Made by a program: the position numbers and the translations under genes. A stretch of DNA of 64,000 bases, taken from NCBI GenBank assembly GCA_040365065.1, contig BAABNI010000003.1:262526-326525 (forward strand), given 5' to 3'. Positions 15,744 through 25,075 of this stretch are shown here, one piece after another; within the stretch, counting starts at the first letter, position 1, and the number at the start of each line of letters is the position of its first letter. Source of the DNA: Pelagadaptatus aseana. Lineage in GTDB: Bacteria; Pseudomonadota; Gammaproteobacteria; Pseudomonadales; Cellvibrionaceae. The notes beneath the pieces are model-generated. The model did not search any database. It saw only the letters and a list, made by a program, of their open reading frames with translations, and had not been told where the DNA came from.

Positions 15744-16295
15744 TTAACGTAACGCCACTGTTGCCCGATCCGTAATATCAAATAAGGTATAGGACAGGGT
15801 AATGGTGCGTACCTGATCGGGAATGTCCTGATCCACAATAAATCTCAGTGGCAGCTCAGCACTCTCCCCGCCAGGCAGCGGTTGCTGGTTAAAACAAAAG
15901 CATTCGGTTTTGTGAAAGTATTCGGCAGCCTTGAAAGGCACCACACTGGGTACCGCCTGTCCCACCATATCCTCACTGGTGGGGTTGCGAGCCAGATAGC
16001 GGATCTCCATCTCCTGCCCCGGGTGTACTTCGATGCTGTCGAGCATGGGCTCAAACGACCAGGGCATGCCCTCGTTGTTGGTGGCCAGAAACTGCACCTT
16101 GACGGTTCTGCTGGTATCCACCTCAATGGCGACCGCTTCATACTTATCACCGGTTTTGCCATTCAGGCCGGTGACTTCACAAAAGACATCGTAGAGCGGT
16201 GGCATAATCCAGACGGCGAACACAAACATCCCCACCACCACGCCAAATAACTTGGCGATCAGTTTCGGAGTTGATTGTTGTACGCCGTCTGTCAT
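15744..16295 (-). CDS. ctaG: Cytochrome c oxidase assembly protein CtaG (Cox11)
   Basis: A copper chaperone that loads CuB of subunit I. It has one N-terminal membrane segment at about residues 14-34 and a periplasmic immunoglobulin-like domain with the copper motif ECFCFNQQ. LSYTLFDI closes the domain. The length of 183 residues is normal. It sits between coxA and coxC, as in Pseudomonas and rhizobia. Confidence 0.95.
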   Translation of the reverse strand: MTDGVQQSTPKLIAKLFGVVVGMFVFAVWIMPPLYDVFCEVTGLNGKTGDKYEAVAIEVDTSRTVKVQFLATNNEGMPWSFEPMLDSIEVHPGQEMEIRYLARNPTSEDMVGQAVPSVVPFKAAEYFHKTECFCFNQQPLPGGESAELPLRFIVDQDIPDQVRTITLSYTLFDITDRATVALR

Positions 16296-16317
16296 TTTAA
16301 GTCGCCGCTCCTATTTC

Positions 16318-17868
16318 TTACTTCACTTCCGGTGGCGTCGAAAAAGTGTGGTAAGGCGCCGGTGAAGGCACGGTCCACTCGAGACCATCCGGATCTTCCC
16401 AGACTTCATCCGTTGCCGGTTTGCCTGACTTAATGGTAGCAATCACATTAAACAGGAACATGATCTGGGCGGCGCCAAACAGGAAGGCACCGACACTGGC
16501 GATCATATTGAAATCGGCAAACTGCAGAGCGTAATCCGGAATCCGTCGTGGCATACCCGCCAGGCCCACAAAGTGCATAGGGAAGAAGGTCAGGTTGAGG
16601 CCGATAAACGCCATCCAGAAATGGGTCTTGCCCATGGTCTCGTTGTACATGCGCCCGCACCACTTGGGCAGCCAGTAATAGACACCCGCGGTAATCGAGA
16701 AGATCGCACCGGGCACCAGCACGTAGTGGAAGTGTGCCACCACAAAGTAGGTATCGTGGTACTGGAAGTCCGCCGGCGCAATCGCCAGCATCAGACCGGA
16801 GAAACCACCAATGGTAAACAGGATCACAAACGCCACCGAGAACAGCATCGGCGTTTCAAAGGTCATGGAACCCTTGAACATGGTGGTCACCCAGTTAAAC
16901 ACCTTCACCCCGGTGGGCACCGCAATCAGCATGGTGGCGTACATAAAGAACAACTCACCGGCCACCGGCATACCCACGGTAAACATGTGGTGCGCCCAGA
17001 CAATAAAGCTCAGAAACGCGATGGACGCCGTGGCGTACACCATGGAGGCGTAACCAAACAGCGGCTTGCGGGCAAAAGTGGGGATAATCGCACTGACCAC
17101 ACCGAACGCCGGCAAGATCATGATGTACACCTCGGGATGACCGAAGAACCAGAAGATGTGCTGGAACAGTACCGGATCACCACCACCAGCGGCATCAAAG
17201 AAGCTGGTGCCAAAGTGAATATCCATCAGCATCATGGTGACCACACCGGCCAGTACCGGCATCACCGCAATCAGCAGGTAGGCGGTAATCAGCCAGGTCC
17301 ACACAAACAGTGGCATCTTCATCAGGGTCATACCCGGCGCGCGCATATTCAAAATGGTGGCAACGATATTGATCGCCCCCATAATCGAACTGGCCCCCAT
17401 GATGTGCACCGCAAAGATAAAGAAGGTCACACTCGGTGGCGCGTAGGTAGTGGATAGAGGCGCATAAAAAGTCCAACCGAAGTTGGGTGCCCCGCCTTCC
17501 ATCAACAGGGTGGACGCCAGCATCGCAAAGGCGAACGGCAGAATCCAGAAGCTCCAGTTGTTCATCCGCGGCAACGCCATATCCGGGGCGCCAATCATCA
17601 TCGGCACCATCCAGTTGGCCAGCCCGACAAAGGCCGGCATCACGGCCCCGAACACCATCACCAAACCGTGCATGGTGGTCATCTGGTTAAAGAATTCCGG
17701 GTCGACAATCTGCATCCCCGGTTCAAACAATTCGGCGCGAATCACCAGTGCGAACACGCCGCCCATCAAAAACATAGCAAAACTGAACCATAGGTACATG
17801 GTGCCAATGTCTTTATGATTGGTGGTAAACAACCACCGGCTTATGCCTTTAGCAGGACCGTGTGCCAT
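16318..17868 (-). CDS. coxA: Cytochrome c oxidase subunit I (aa3 type)
   Basis: The haem-copper core of the terminal oxidase, 516 residues with twelve membrane segments. GHPEVYIMILPAFG holds the CuB histidine, the cross-linked tyrosine and the glutamate of the D pathway, which marks a type A1 oxidase. WAHHMFTVGM carries the further CuB histidines and VAHFHYVL the haem ligands. The N-terminal WLFTTNHKDIGTMY is typical. The start follows GGAGGTAA. It is 11 bp downstream of coxB and 22 bp upstream of ctaG, so these genes form one operon. Confidence 0.97.
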   Translation of the reverse strand: MAHGPAKGISRWLFTTNHKDIGTMYLWFSFAMFLMGGVFALVIRAELFEPGMQIVDPEFFNQMTTMHGLVMVFGAVMPAFVGLANWMVPMMIGAPDMALPRMNNWSFWILPFAFAMLASTLLMEGGAPNFGWTFYAPLSTTYAPPSVTFFIFAVHIMGASSIMGAINIVATILNMRAPGMTLMKMPLFVWTWLITAYLLIAVMPVLAGVVTMMLMDIHFGTSFFDAAGGGDPVLFQHIFWFFGHPEVYIMILPAFGVVSAIIPTFARKPLFGYASMVYATASIAFLSFIVWAHHMFTVGMPVAGELFFMYATMLIAVPTGVKVFNWVTTMFKGSMTFETPMLFSVAFVILFTIGGFSGLMLAIAPADFQYHDTYFVVAHFHYVLVPGAIFSITAGVYYWLPKWCGRMYNETMGKTHFWMAFIGLNLTFFPMHFVGLAGMPRRIPDYALQFADFNMIASVGAFLFGAAQIMFLFNVIATIKSGKPATDEVWEDPDGLEWTVPSPAPYHTFSTPPEVK

Positions 17869-17879
17869 TGTTTACCTCC

Positions 17880-19028
17880 TTACTCTGACTGTTGTTTGAA
17901 TTTGAGAACGTCGATGGGCTGCACGCTGTCGCCCATATTGTTACCCCAGGCGTTGCGCTGGAAGGTAATGACGCTGGCGATGTCCGCTTCCGACAGCTGC
18001 GGGCCATAGGCCGCCATCATCGGGTTGTTGGCACTGCCGTTAACGATGATGTCCATGTGCGCCGCCAGGTTACCGGCGGCAATGGCACTGCCCTTGATCG
18101 CCGGGCCAACACCGCCTTCACCGTTGACGCCGTGACAAGCGGCACAGCTGGTGGCGTAACGCGACTCACCCTGAGCGTAGAGCTCATCAAAGGTAAAGGT
18201 CTTCTCGGTCAACGCCTTAAGCTTCTCAGCTTCTTCTTTTTTGGCACCAATCCAGGCGGTGTATTCTTCTTTAGGCAACACCTCGACCACCACCGGCATA
18301 AAGCCGTGATCTTTACCGCACAATTCAGCGCACTGGCCGCGATAGATGCCGGGCTCTTCCACATAAGTCCAGGATTCATTGATAAAACCGGGAATGGCGT
18401 CTTTCTTTACGGCCAGATCGGGGACCCACCAGGCGTGAATCACATCAGCGGCAGTAATCAAAAAGCGAACCTTGGTTTCCGCCGGAATCACCAGCGGCTC
18501 ATCCACTTCCAACAGATAGTTGGGGCCCTTGGGCGCTCGACCTTCAATCTCGTCACGACTGGTACTGAGGTTACTGAAGAAACTGACATCCTCACCCAGA
18601 TACTCGTATTTCCACTTCCACTGATAACCGGTGATGATGATGTCCATCTCGGCGTCATCGGTATCGTAAATTTTCAGCAGGGTATTGGTGGCCGGAATGG
18701 CCATCACAATCAAAATAAGGAAGGGAACTATGGTCCAAATAATTTCCAGCGTGGTGCTTTCATGAAAATTGGACGCCTTGGCACCGTTTTCTTTGCGGTG
18801 CACGATCATGGTGTAGAACATCACACCGAACACCACCACCCCAATGCCTACGCACCACCAGAAGATATCCATGTGCAGTCCGTAGATTTCCCGGCTAACC
18901 GGGGTCACGCCTTCGGGCATATTCACCCCCCAGCGCGGCGCTTCTTCCGCCCAACTCTGTACCGACACAAGGCACAGACAGGCGCAAGCAAGCAGACTGG
19001 CGTACAGCCGTCTCGCCTGATTCAACAT
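17880..19028 (-). CDS. coxB: Cytochrome c oxidase subunit II with C-terminal cytochrome c domain
   Basis: The electron-entry subunit, 382 residues. It has a signal peptide, two membrane segments (about residues 50-72 and 90-112), the cupredoxin domain with the CuA site GQCAELCGKDHGFMPV, and a fused haem c domain with CAACHG and a methionine ligand in MMAAYG. This fusion is typical of caa3-type enzymes. The signal end VQSWAEE is followed by the mature part. It is first in the oxidase operon, so the 425-bp gap upstream should carry the promoter. Confidence 0.96.
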   Translation of the reverse strand: MLNQARRLYASLLACACLCLVSVQSWAEEAPRWGVNMPEGVTPVSREIYGLHMDIFWWCVGIGVVVFGVMFYTMIVHRKENGAKASNFHESTTLEIIWTIVPFLILIVMAIPATNTLLKIYDTDDAEMDIIITGYQWKWKYEYLGEDVSFFSNLSTSRDEIEGRAPKGPNYLLEVDEPLVIPAETKVRFLITAADVIHAWWVPDLAVKKDAIPGFINESWTYVEEPGIYRGQCAELCGKDHGFMPVVVEVLPKEEYTAWIGAKKEEAEKLKALTEKTFTFDELYAQGESRYATSCAACHGVNGEGGVGPAIKGSAIAAGNLAAHMDIIVNGSANNPMMAAYGPQLSEADIASVITFQRNAWGNNMGDSVQPIDVLKFKQQSE

Positions 19029-19453
19029 CGCCGTTGTCTCCGTGTTGTTATTGTTATGTGTTTCTTATTATCAGTTTTGCTAACTATTTATTTCTAACTA
19101 CAACAAACGCCAGGGCACCCTTACCTCGGTCGACTGCAACCTGAAACAAGGTGAAACGGTGATTTATCAGGGGTCTGAATCACTACCCAAGAAACTCTGG
19201 CTGGGCTTTTACCGGTTTTTTTGTAACAACCCATGTGCGACAAAATGCCGCGACCTATCAGGTATGGCGCACAATCGAATAAAAGTCAAACTGGATACTT
19301 CGTATAATTATTAAACAAACGGTGTTTTTAACAGCCTCTAAGAACCAAACGGATGGCTTTTCGGCATGTTATGAGCTTTCGTTCTTTGCAATCGAGCAAT
19401 TTGAACCATACTTAGTCCTTGTAACAATTGCGTAAGATATTTGATTTTCTTCC
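19029..19453. other. Intergenic region between coxB and the 238-residue protein gene
   Basis: A 425-bp divergent gap without a credible coding frame. It must hold the leftward oxidase promoter and a rightward promoter for the gene at 19454. A TATAAT lies on the plus strand at 19303-19308 but lacks a convincing -35 element. I see no clear operator. Confidence 0.5.
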
Positions 19454-20170
19454 ATGGACATCCCGCTGCAACATACCGTGCAAACCAATCTTGGGCTGAT
19501 TCAGTCCACGATTGCGACAGCTCGTGTTCATGAACAGCAAACGGCTGAACTCAAGTCCCTTCTGGAGCAGCAACTGCCATCCCTGCACACCGCCATCGAG
19601 CTACCCAGCCACAACAGTGTCGACACCCTGCACGGGTTTATCATGGATTACATTCAGCATGTGCCTCAGTTTATCGAGGCGATCCACACTCTGGCTGAGG
19701 ACGCAAAAATCGATGAACCCATCTCCTATGTGCTCAAAGTTGCCAGCGATTTCTTTTTGGAGCCACCACAATTGCTGGAAAGTCACTCCGGAATGCGGGC
19801 GTTAATGGATGAATCCTATCTGGCTCATCGCCTGATCGAAGAAGTTAACGATCGCTTTATCAATCTCTGCGGGCAACCACTGGCGCCCATGGATATGACC
19901 CGGTCAAATCTGATCATTCATTATTTGATTGGTGAACCTTTTGCCAATGAACTCGACAGTGCGGTGCAATACTGTGTGGATCTGATTATGGCCCGCCACA
20001 GCAGCATTCAGAGTGAAGCCTTTCAGGCTTATATAGAAGAGCACCGGGATAATGGCTGGTACGAAGAGATCAAACGCTGGCCCTGCCTGGCGGAAGACCT
20101 CTCCATCAACCTGAATTTTACCAGTAATTTCCCGGCGGCTGCAGACAGCCCCAAAACCATCCTTAACTAG
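19454..20170 (+). CDS. Uncharacterised cytoplasmic protein, 238 residues
   Basis: I do not recognise this family. The protein is acidic, mostly helical by composition, with no signal peptide, membrane segment or cysteine-rich site. Conserved-looking stretches include the Gln/Leu-rich N-terminus (possibly coiled coil to about residue 45) and the segment around NGWYEEIKRWPC near residue 200. Codon use resembles its neighbours, so it is a real gene and not a recent arrival. Genes of unknown function also occur beside coxB in Pseudomonas, and a shared origin is possible but untested. It converges on the Amt-MCP gene, with 31 bp between the stops. Confidence 0.65.
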   Translation: MDIPLQHTVQTNLGLIQSTIATARVHEQQTAELKSLLEQQLPSLHTAIELPSHNSVDTLHGFIMDYIQHVPQFIEAIHTLAEDAKIDEPISYVLKVASDFFLEPPQLLESHSGMRALMDESYLAHRLIEEVNDRFINLCGQPLAPMDMTRSNLIIHYLIGEPFANELDSAVQYCVDLIMARHSSIQSEAFQAYIEEHRDNGWYEEIKRWPCLAEDLSINLNFTSNFPAAADSPKTILN

Positions 20171-20201
20171 TTTCGGAGCCGGTAATCAGGCCGCACCTAG
20201 G

Positions 20202-22430
20202 TTAGACCTGATAGCGCGCTGCCAATGACGCCATTTCACTGGCCATGGCAGCAACCCGATGGCTTCGATCGCCCGCTTTATCGGATCTGCTATGCAGATC
20301 AGAGGCCACGTCGGACAGAGCACCAACATCCCGAGCTGCGTCGGCAGCAGAAACCTGCTGCTGTTGAACCGCTACCGCCACGGCAGCATTGAGATCGGTA
20401 ATTCGCCCTACGGCCTCAGTTACATCAGCCAGCGTCGTTCGGGTTTCATTGGCACGGGCCACACTGCGACGTGCCAGTGACAAGTTGTCGTCCATGGCTG
20501 CACGGGCATTTTTGGCTTCGTTCTGCAGCTCATCAATCACCTGACCAATCTCTGTAGCCGATTCCTGAGCCTGAACTGAAAGCTCACGTACTTCCTGAGC
20601 CACGACGGCAAACCCGCGCCCATGCTCACCTGCACGTGCCGCCTCAATGGCTGCATTGAGCGCCAATAAGTTGGTACTGGCCGCAATCTGCTGGATCGCA
20701 TCAACGGCGACATTGATCGAGTCGGCGTGACCATCAAAGCGGCCCACCAATCGGGCAACGTTTTCAACTTTCTCGGCCAGGGCTTCAATCTCGGCCAGAG
20801 CGCTGCTTAATTCGTGTTCACCAGCGGTAACCTGATGGTTGGCATCGGCAGCGACTTGCGCGGTCTCATCGGCACGTTGGGCAATATCGCGAATCGCCAA
20901 TGCAATCTCATCCATGGCTTCACGCAACGTTACGCTACTGTGGCTGCCCTGACTGGCCATGGTGCGAATAGCGCCTGAACTGCTCTGCAAACCGCCCGCT
21001 TCCGTCCGCAGTTTTTCGCTGGAATACACCAGATGACCCAATGACTCCTGAAACGCATCCAACATGCGATTGAACATTTGGGCCGTAACTCCGGCTTCAG
21101 TGCCATATTCAACCGGGGCCCGCTCACGCAGATCTCCGGTTTCGACAATGCGCTCCATGGTTTTGAGAGTGTCGAGCCACACGGTACGCGCACCGTGCTC
21201 AGCAACATTCAAGCCTTGTTCTTCATCCTCCGGGCTCACTCGCAACGCATTGAACGCTCGCAGCAGGCCAAACAGCATCAATCCGGTCAACAGCGACCAG
21301 AAGGCCACAGACATTACACCCAACAGCTGTACACTGAACTGAGCCAGTGCCGACCCGGCCGGCAATTCAGAGGCAGGCGCAACCAGCGCCAGCCCCAAGG
21401 TTCCCCAAAGGCCAGCGAAAGCGTGCGCCGCAACCGCGCCTACCGGGTCATCAATTTTCAGGGACAGCAACAGCGCTTCACCCATATAAACCACCAGACC
21501 GCTGACCAAACCAATGATAATGGCGCCTCCAGGACCTACAACGGCACAGCCAGCGGTAATACCCGCCAACCCGCCAATAACACCATTGAGCACTTTTTCG
21601 ACTTCAACGCGACCACGCACCATGGTGCTGATCACCATACACGCCACAGCACCGGCCGCTGCAGACAGCACCGTGTTAACCACAATACCGGCAATGGCAT
21701 CAGACGCTTCCAGTGTGGAACCGGCATTAAAACCTAACCAGCCAAACCACAGCACAAACACCCCAATCGTGGCCAACACCAGAGAGTGACCGGGCAAAGC
21801 CTGTGGCTTGCCCGATTCATCAAAACGCCCCAGCCGTGGTCCCAACACCATAGCGCCAGCCAGAGCCAGCCAACCACCAACCCCATGCACCACAGTCGAA
21901 CCGGCAAAATCAACAAACCCTTTTTGAGCCAACCAACCGTCTCCGTTCCAGATCCAGTGACCCGCCACGGGATAGATAAACCCGGCAATCACCAAACACA
22001 CCAACAGATAACCGTTAAAACGCATACGCTCGGCAATCGCGCCAGAAACAATGGTGGCCGCTGTGCCAGCAAACACCAGCTGGAACACAAAGAAAGCCAG
22101 ATCGGCCGGTTCCTCAAGCCCCGCCATGGCGAAGTGACTGGTGCCAAACCAGCCTCCGGCACTGTCACCGAACATGACCGCGTACCCCATCAATGCGAAA
22201 ATCAGACTGGCCACCGCCAGATCACTGATGTTTTTTATCGCAACATTGATGGTGTTCTTGGCACGGGTTAAACCGGTTTCCAACAGAGTAAAGCCAGCCT
22301 GCATAAACAGCACCAATGCAGTGCACAACAAAACCCAAACAAGATCGAGAGCGGCTTTAACCTCTGCTTCGGAGCCCCAAGAAAGGGCAGGGAAAAATAA
22401 AAACAAAATATAAAATCGTGAAGACTTCAC
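20202..22430 (-). CDS. Ammonium transporter fused to HAMP and chemoreceptor signalling domain (Amt-MCP)
   Basis: A 742-residue fusion. After a signal-like N-terminus, residues 22-395 are a full Amt/Mep ammonium channel with the conserved pore Asp (D174 in VDFAGSTVVH) and both twin histidines (H182 and H336). The usual Amt tail RVSPEDEEQGLNVAEHG follows at 397-412. A HAMP-like stretch (GDLRER...FNRMLDAFQ, 432-461) leads to a methyl-accepting chemotaxis domain whose tip IAASTNLLALNAAIEAARAG (582-601) and GRGFAVVAQEVREL are near consensus. It should sense or gate ammonium and signal to CheA/CheW, which are not in this window. The start is GTG, with GAGGTG upstream. A sigma-54-like promoter and an NtrC-like site lie just upstream, unlike any neighbour. 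Confidence 0.92.
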   Translation of the reverse strand: MKSSRFYILFLFFPALSWGSEAEVKAALDLVWVLLCTALVLFMQAGFTLLETGLTRAKNTINVAIKNISDLAVASLIFALMGYAVMFGDSAGGWFGTSHFAMAGLEEPADLAFFVFQLVFAGTAATIVSGAIAERMRFNGYLLVCLVIAGFIYPVAGHWIWNGDGWLAQKGFVDFAGSTVVHGVGGWLALAGAMVLGPRLGRFDESGKPQALPGHSLVLATIGVFVLWFGWLGFNAGSTLEASDAIAGIVVNTVLSAAAGAVACMVISTMVRGRVEVEKVLNGVIGGLAGITAGCAVVGPGGAIIIGLVSGLVVYMGEALLLSLKIDDPVGAVAAHAFAGLWGTLGLALVAPASELPAGSALAQFSVQLLGVMSVAFWSLLTGLMLFGLLRAFNALRVSPEDEEQGLNVAEHGARTVWLDTLKTMERIVETGDLRERAPVEYGTEAGVTAQMFNRMLDAFQESLGHLVYSSEKLRTEAGGLQSSSGAIRTMASQGSHSSVTLREAMDEIALAIRDIAQRADETAQVAADANHQVTAGEHELSSALAEIEALAEKVENVARLVGRFDGHADSINVAVDAIQQIAASTNLLALNAAIEAARAGEHGRGFAVVAQEVRELSVQAQESATEIGQVIDELQNEAKNARAAMDDNLSLARRSVARANETRTTLADVTEAVGRITDLNAAVAVAVQQQQVSAADAARDVGALSDVASDLHSRSDKAGDRSHRVAAMASEMASLAARYQV

Positions 22431-22472
22431 TTAAACACCTCATTATCACAACACGAAAGCTCGAACGAGCTA

Positions 22473-22489
22473 GGCAACAATCAGGCCAA
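22473..22489 (-). promoter_or_regulatory. Sigma-54 (-24/-12) promoter for the Amt-MCP gene
   Basis: The minus strand reads TTGGCCTGATTGTTGCC. The GG and GC doublets have the exact spacing of the RpoN consensus YTGGCACGRNNNTTGCW, with mismatches only at the AC of the -24 block and the last base. The start point should fall near 22463, about 33 bases before the GTG start codon. Confidence 0.65.
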
Positions 22490-22582
22490 GGACGAAACTG
22501 GCGCCAAATGTGACTTAAACAACAAACCAAGCCACAAAAAAGCACCAATACAGGTCATAACATAAAAATAAAGAGGTCATAA

Positions 22583-22597
22583 GCACCATAAAGGTGC
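22583..22597. promoter_or_regulatory. NtrC-like binding site upstream of the Amt-MCP gene
   Basis: The dyad GCACC-N5-GGTGC has the half-sites and spacing of NtrC operators and lies about 128 bases upstream of the predicted start point, a normal enhancer distance. A poorer second half-match begins at 22542. The dyad could instead be the hairpin of a weak terminator for yheV, although no T run follows it. Confidence 0.5.
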
Positions 22598-22629
22598 TTA
22601 TTATTTGTAATTATCAGACGTTAAGCTGA

Positions 22630-22875
22630 TCACTTGTCTGTACCAAGAGGCGGAAACTGCAGCACCTGGGTTTCAGCCTGTTTCACTTCCTCAGTCTGAT
22701 TCACCCGGGTGTCAAGCTCCCTAACATGCTGCTGGAAGCGCATTTCGTCCTTGAAACCACAGCTGACACACTCGCGAAACTCTTTACCCGCTTCGCTGTA
22801 CACCACTATCTTGTCCATTTCTTCACAGCGGGGGCAAACGGCACCGGCTATAAAACGTCGTTTATCAAACGCCAT
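22630..22875 (-). CDS. YheV-family zinc ribbon protein
   Basis: An 81-residue protein beginning MAFDKRRFIAGAVCPRC. Two cysteine pairs, CPRC and CVSC about 25 residues later, form a zinc ribbon, followed by a charged tail. The RRFIAGA-CPxC start is shared with E. coli YheV, whose role is unknown. GAGAGAGA before the ATG at 22875 supports this start. A longer open frame upstream overlaps prlC and is not used. It follows prlC by 10 bp, an arrangement also seen in Pseudomonas, so the two are probably co-transcribed. Confidence 0.88.
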   Translation of the reverse strand: MAFDKRRFIAGAVCPRCEEMDKIVVYSEAGKEFRECVSCGFKDEMRFQQHVRELDTRVNQTEEVKQAETQVLQFPPLGTDK

Positions 22876-22885
22876 ATTCTCTCTC

Positions 22886-24928
22886 TCAATTCTGAATGCC
22901 ACTGTGACGCAATAGCGCATCAACAGAAGGTTTACGGCCGCGGAAATTTTCAAACAGCACCATCGCCTCTCTCGAACCGCCCTGCTCCAATATCGTATTC
23001 AGGAAGTCACGGCCGGTATCGCCATTGAATACCCCCTCTTCCTCGAACCGGGCAAAGGCATCACTGGACAGCACTTCTGCCCACTTGTAGCTGTAATACC
23101 CGGCGGCATAACCGCCGGCAAAAATATGGGAAAAACCATTCTGGAAGCGATTGAACGCCGGCGGCTGCACCACCGCGACCTCACTGCGCACCTGATCGAG
23201 AACCTGTTGCACGGACTCGAAGGTTTGCGGTTGGTAATTTCGGTGCAGGCGGAAATCAAACAGCGCAAATTCAATCTGTCGCAACATCTGCAGCGCAGAC
23301 TGAAAGTTTTTCGCCGCCAGCAGGTTATCGAGCATGTCCTGCGGCAAGGCTTCACCGGATTCAAAATGCCCGGAAATCAGCGCCAGCGCTGCAGGCTCCC
23401 AGCACCAGTTTTCCAGAAACTGACTCGGTAATTCCACTGCATCCCAAGCCACTCCACTGATACCACTGACGGCAGCAACATTAATCTGGGTCAACATATG
23501 GTGCAGGCCATGGCCAAACTCATGAAACAGGGTTACCACTTCGTTGTGAGTCAACAGTGCCGGCTTGTGGCCCACCGCCGGGGTAAAATTACACACCAGA
23601 TAGGCCACCGGTAACTGCTGTTCACCGGATACCTGACAGCGATCACGACAAACGTCCATCCAGGCACCGCCGCGCTTGTTCTCCCGGGCGTAGAGATCGA
23701 GATAGAAAGATGCAATTCGCCCACCGTCACGTTTGACATCAAAAAAGCGCACATCCGGGTGCCAGCTGTCTGCCTGACCCTCCACCACCTGGATACCGAA
23801 CAACCGGTTCACAATCTCAAACAGGCCACTCACAACCCGATCGACAGGAAAATAAGGACGCAGCTGTTCTTGAGAAATGGCATAGGTCTGCTGTTTCAGC
23901 TTTTCACTGTAATACGGAATATCCCAGGCTTGCAGTTCACCGGCAAAGCCCTGTTGTTGAGCAAAGTCTGCCAGCTCTTGAAGTTCACGTTGGGCAATTG
24001 GTTTACTTTTCTCTGCCAGATCCACCAGAAAGCTTTCGACCTGATCACAGTCTTCCGCCATCTTGGTGGCCAGTGAGCGCTCAGCGTAATTGTTGAAACC
24101 CAGGAGTTGCGACAGTTCATGGCGCAGCTGAAGAATCTCCTCCATCACCGGCTGATTGTCCCATTTGCCGGGATTGGGCTCCTGCTCCGAGGCCCGGGTA
24201 CTGTAGGCTCGATAGATTTCAGCTCGCAGTTCGCGATTATCGGCGTAAGTCATAACCGCCAGATAGGAGGGGATATCCAGAGTCACCACATAGCCAGTTT
24301 CCTGCTTCTGCTGTGCAGCCTGAGCCGCCAGCGCCAACTGATCCTCCGGCAATCCAGCCAACTGCTCAGCCGAATCCAGTTGCTTGTACCAACCCTGAGT
24401 GGCGTCCAGCACATTATTGGCAAACTGGGTGCCGAGTTCCGACAGGCGCTTTTTGATTTTGGCAAATTGCTGCTTCTGTTGCTCCGGCAGTGCCACGCCG
24501 GCCAGCTTGAAATCCCGCAGGGCATTATTGACCGCCGTCTGTTGCGCTACATTCAAATCCTTAAAGCCATCGCTGTCCGCCAGCCTCTGATAGGCGTCGT
24601 ACAGTTCGCGATTCTGTCCAACCTCGGTCCCGTATTCGGTCAACTTGCCAAGACTGTTGGTGTAGGCGTCGCGCAGCGCATCAGAATTTACCACCGAATT
24701 CATATGGCTAACCGGAGACCAGGCTTTGTTAAGAATATTGTCCTGCTGTTCCAACGGCTGCACCAGACTGCTCCAGCTACTGGCATCGCTATTGGCCGCC
24801 AGGGTTCGGACCAGATGATCGCGACAGTCTTGCAACAATTGATCGAGGGCAGGCTCTACATGCTCGGCCTGAATGGCAGTAAACAGGGGCAGTTCAGAAT
24901 CGTTTAATAATGGGTTGGCAGTACTCAT
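22886..24928 (-). CDS. prlC: Oligopeptidase A (M3 family metallopeptidase)
   Basis: A cytoplasmic zinc peptidase that degrades signal-peptide fragments and other short peptides. LFHEFGHGLHHML contains the HExxH zinc site near residue 470, with the downstream glutamate region in SGVAWDAVELPSQFLENW. Its length of 680 residues equals that of the E. coli enzyme, and there is no signal peptide. It is divergent from the gamma carbonic anhydrase gene and leads a short operon with yheV. Confidence 0.96.
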   Translation of the reverse strand: MSTANPLLNDSELPLFTAIQAEHVEPALDQLLQDCRDHLVRTLAANSDASSWSSLVQPLEQQDNILNKAWSPVSHMNSVVNSDALRDAYTNSLGKLTEYGTEVGQNRELYDAYQRLADSDGFKDLNVAQQTAVNNALRDFKLAGVALPEQQKQQFAKIKKRLSELGTQFANNVLDATQGWYKQLDSAEQLAGLPEDQLALAAQAAQQKQETGYVVTLDIPSYLAVMTYADNRELRAEIYRAYSTRASEQEPNPGKWDNQPVMEEILQLRHELSQLLGFNNYAERSLATKMAEDCDQVESFLVDLAEKSKPIAQRELQELADFAQQQGFAGELQAWDIPYYSEKLKQQTYAISQEQLRPYFPVDRVVSGLFEIVNRLFGIQVVEGQADSWHPDVRFFDVKRDGGRIASFYLDLYARENKRGGAWMDVCRDRCQVSGEQQLPVAYLVCNFTPAVGHKPALLTHNEVVTLFHEFGHGLHHMLTQINVAAVSGISGVAWDAVELPSQFLENWCWEPAALALISGHFESGEALPQDMLDNLLAAKNFQSALQMLRQIEFALFDFRLHRNYQPQTFESVQQVLDQVRSEVAVVQPPAFNRFQNGFSHIFAGGYAAGYYSYKWAEVLSSDAFARFEEEGVFNGDTGRDFLNTILEQGGSREAMVLFENFRGRKPSVDALLRHSGIQN

Positions 24929-25075
24929 AAACCGTGAAAAACCTTTGGCGGAAACTCTAACAACAATCGGTAAAAACGTTTGTCACATCATACACTTTTT
25001 GGGTTCATATTTTCCTGCCAGAATCCCAACCCTGTTAAGATACGCCCCACAAATCTGGAGCAACGGGACTGGACG

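Noticed and set aside
16573..17457. Plus-strand open frame of 294 codons opposite coxA
   Set aside because: Fully antisense to a certain gene, His/Arg/Gln-rich, and explained by codon bias of coxA on the other strand.
17892..19097. Plus-strand open frame of 401 codons opposite coxB
   Set aside because: Antisense shadow of coxB, with no family resemblance and no ribosome-binding site.
22418..22430. Palindrome GTGAAGACTTCAC at the start codon of Amt-MCP as an operator
   Set aside because: Perfect but short, and it coincides with the first codons. No known regulator matches it, so I did not list it as a site.
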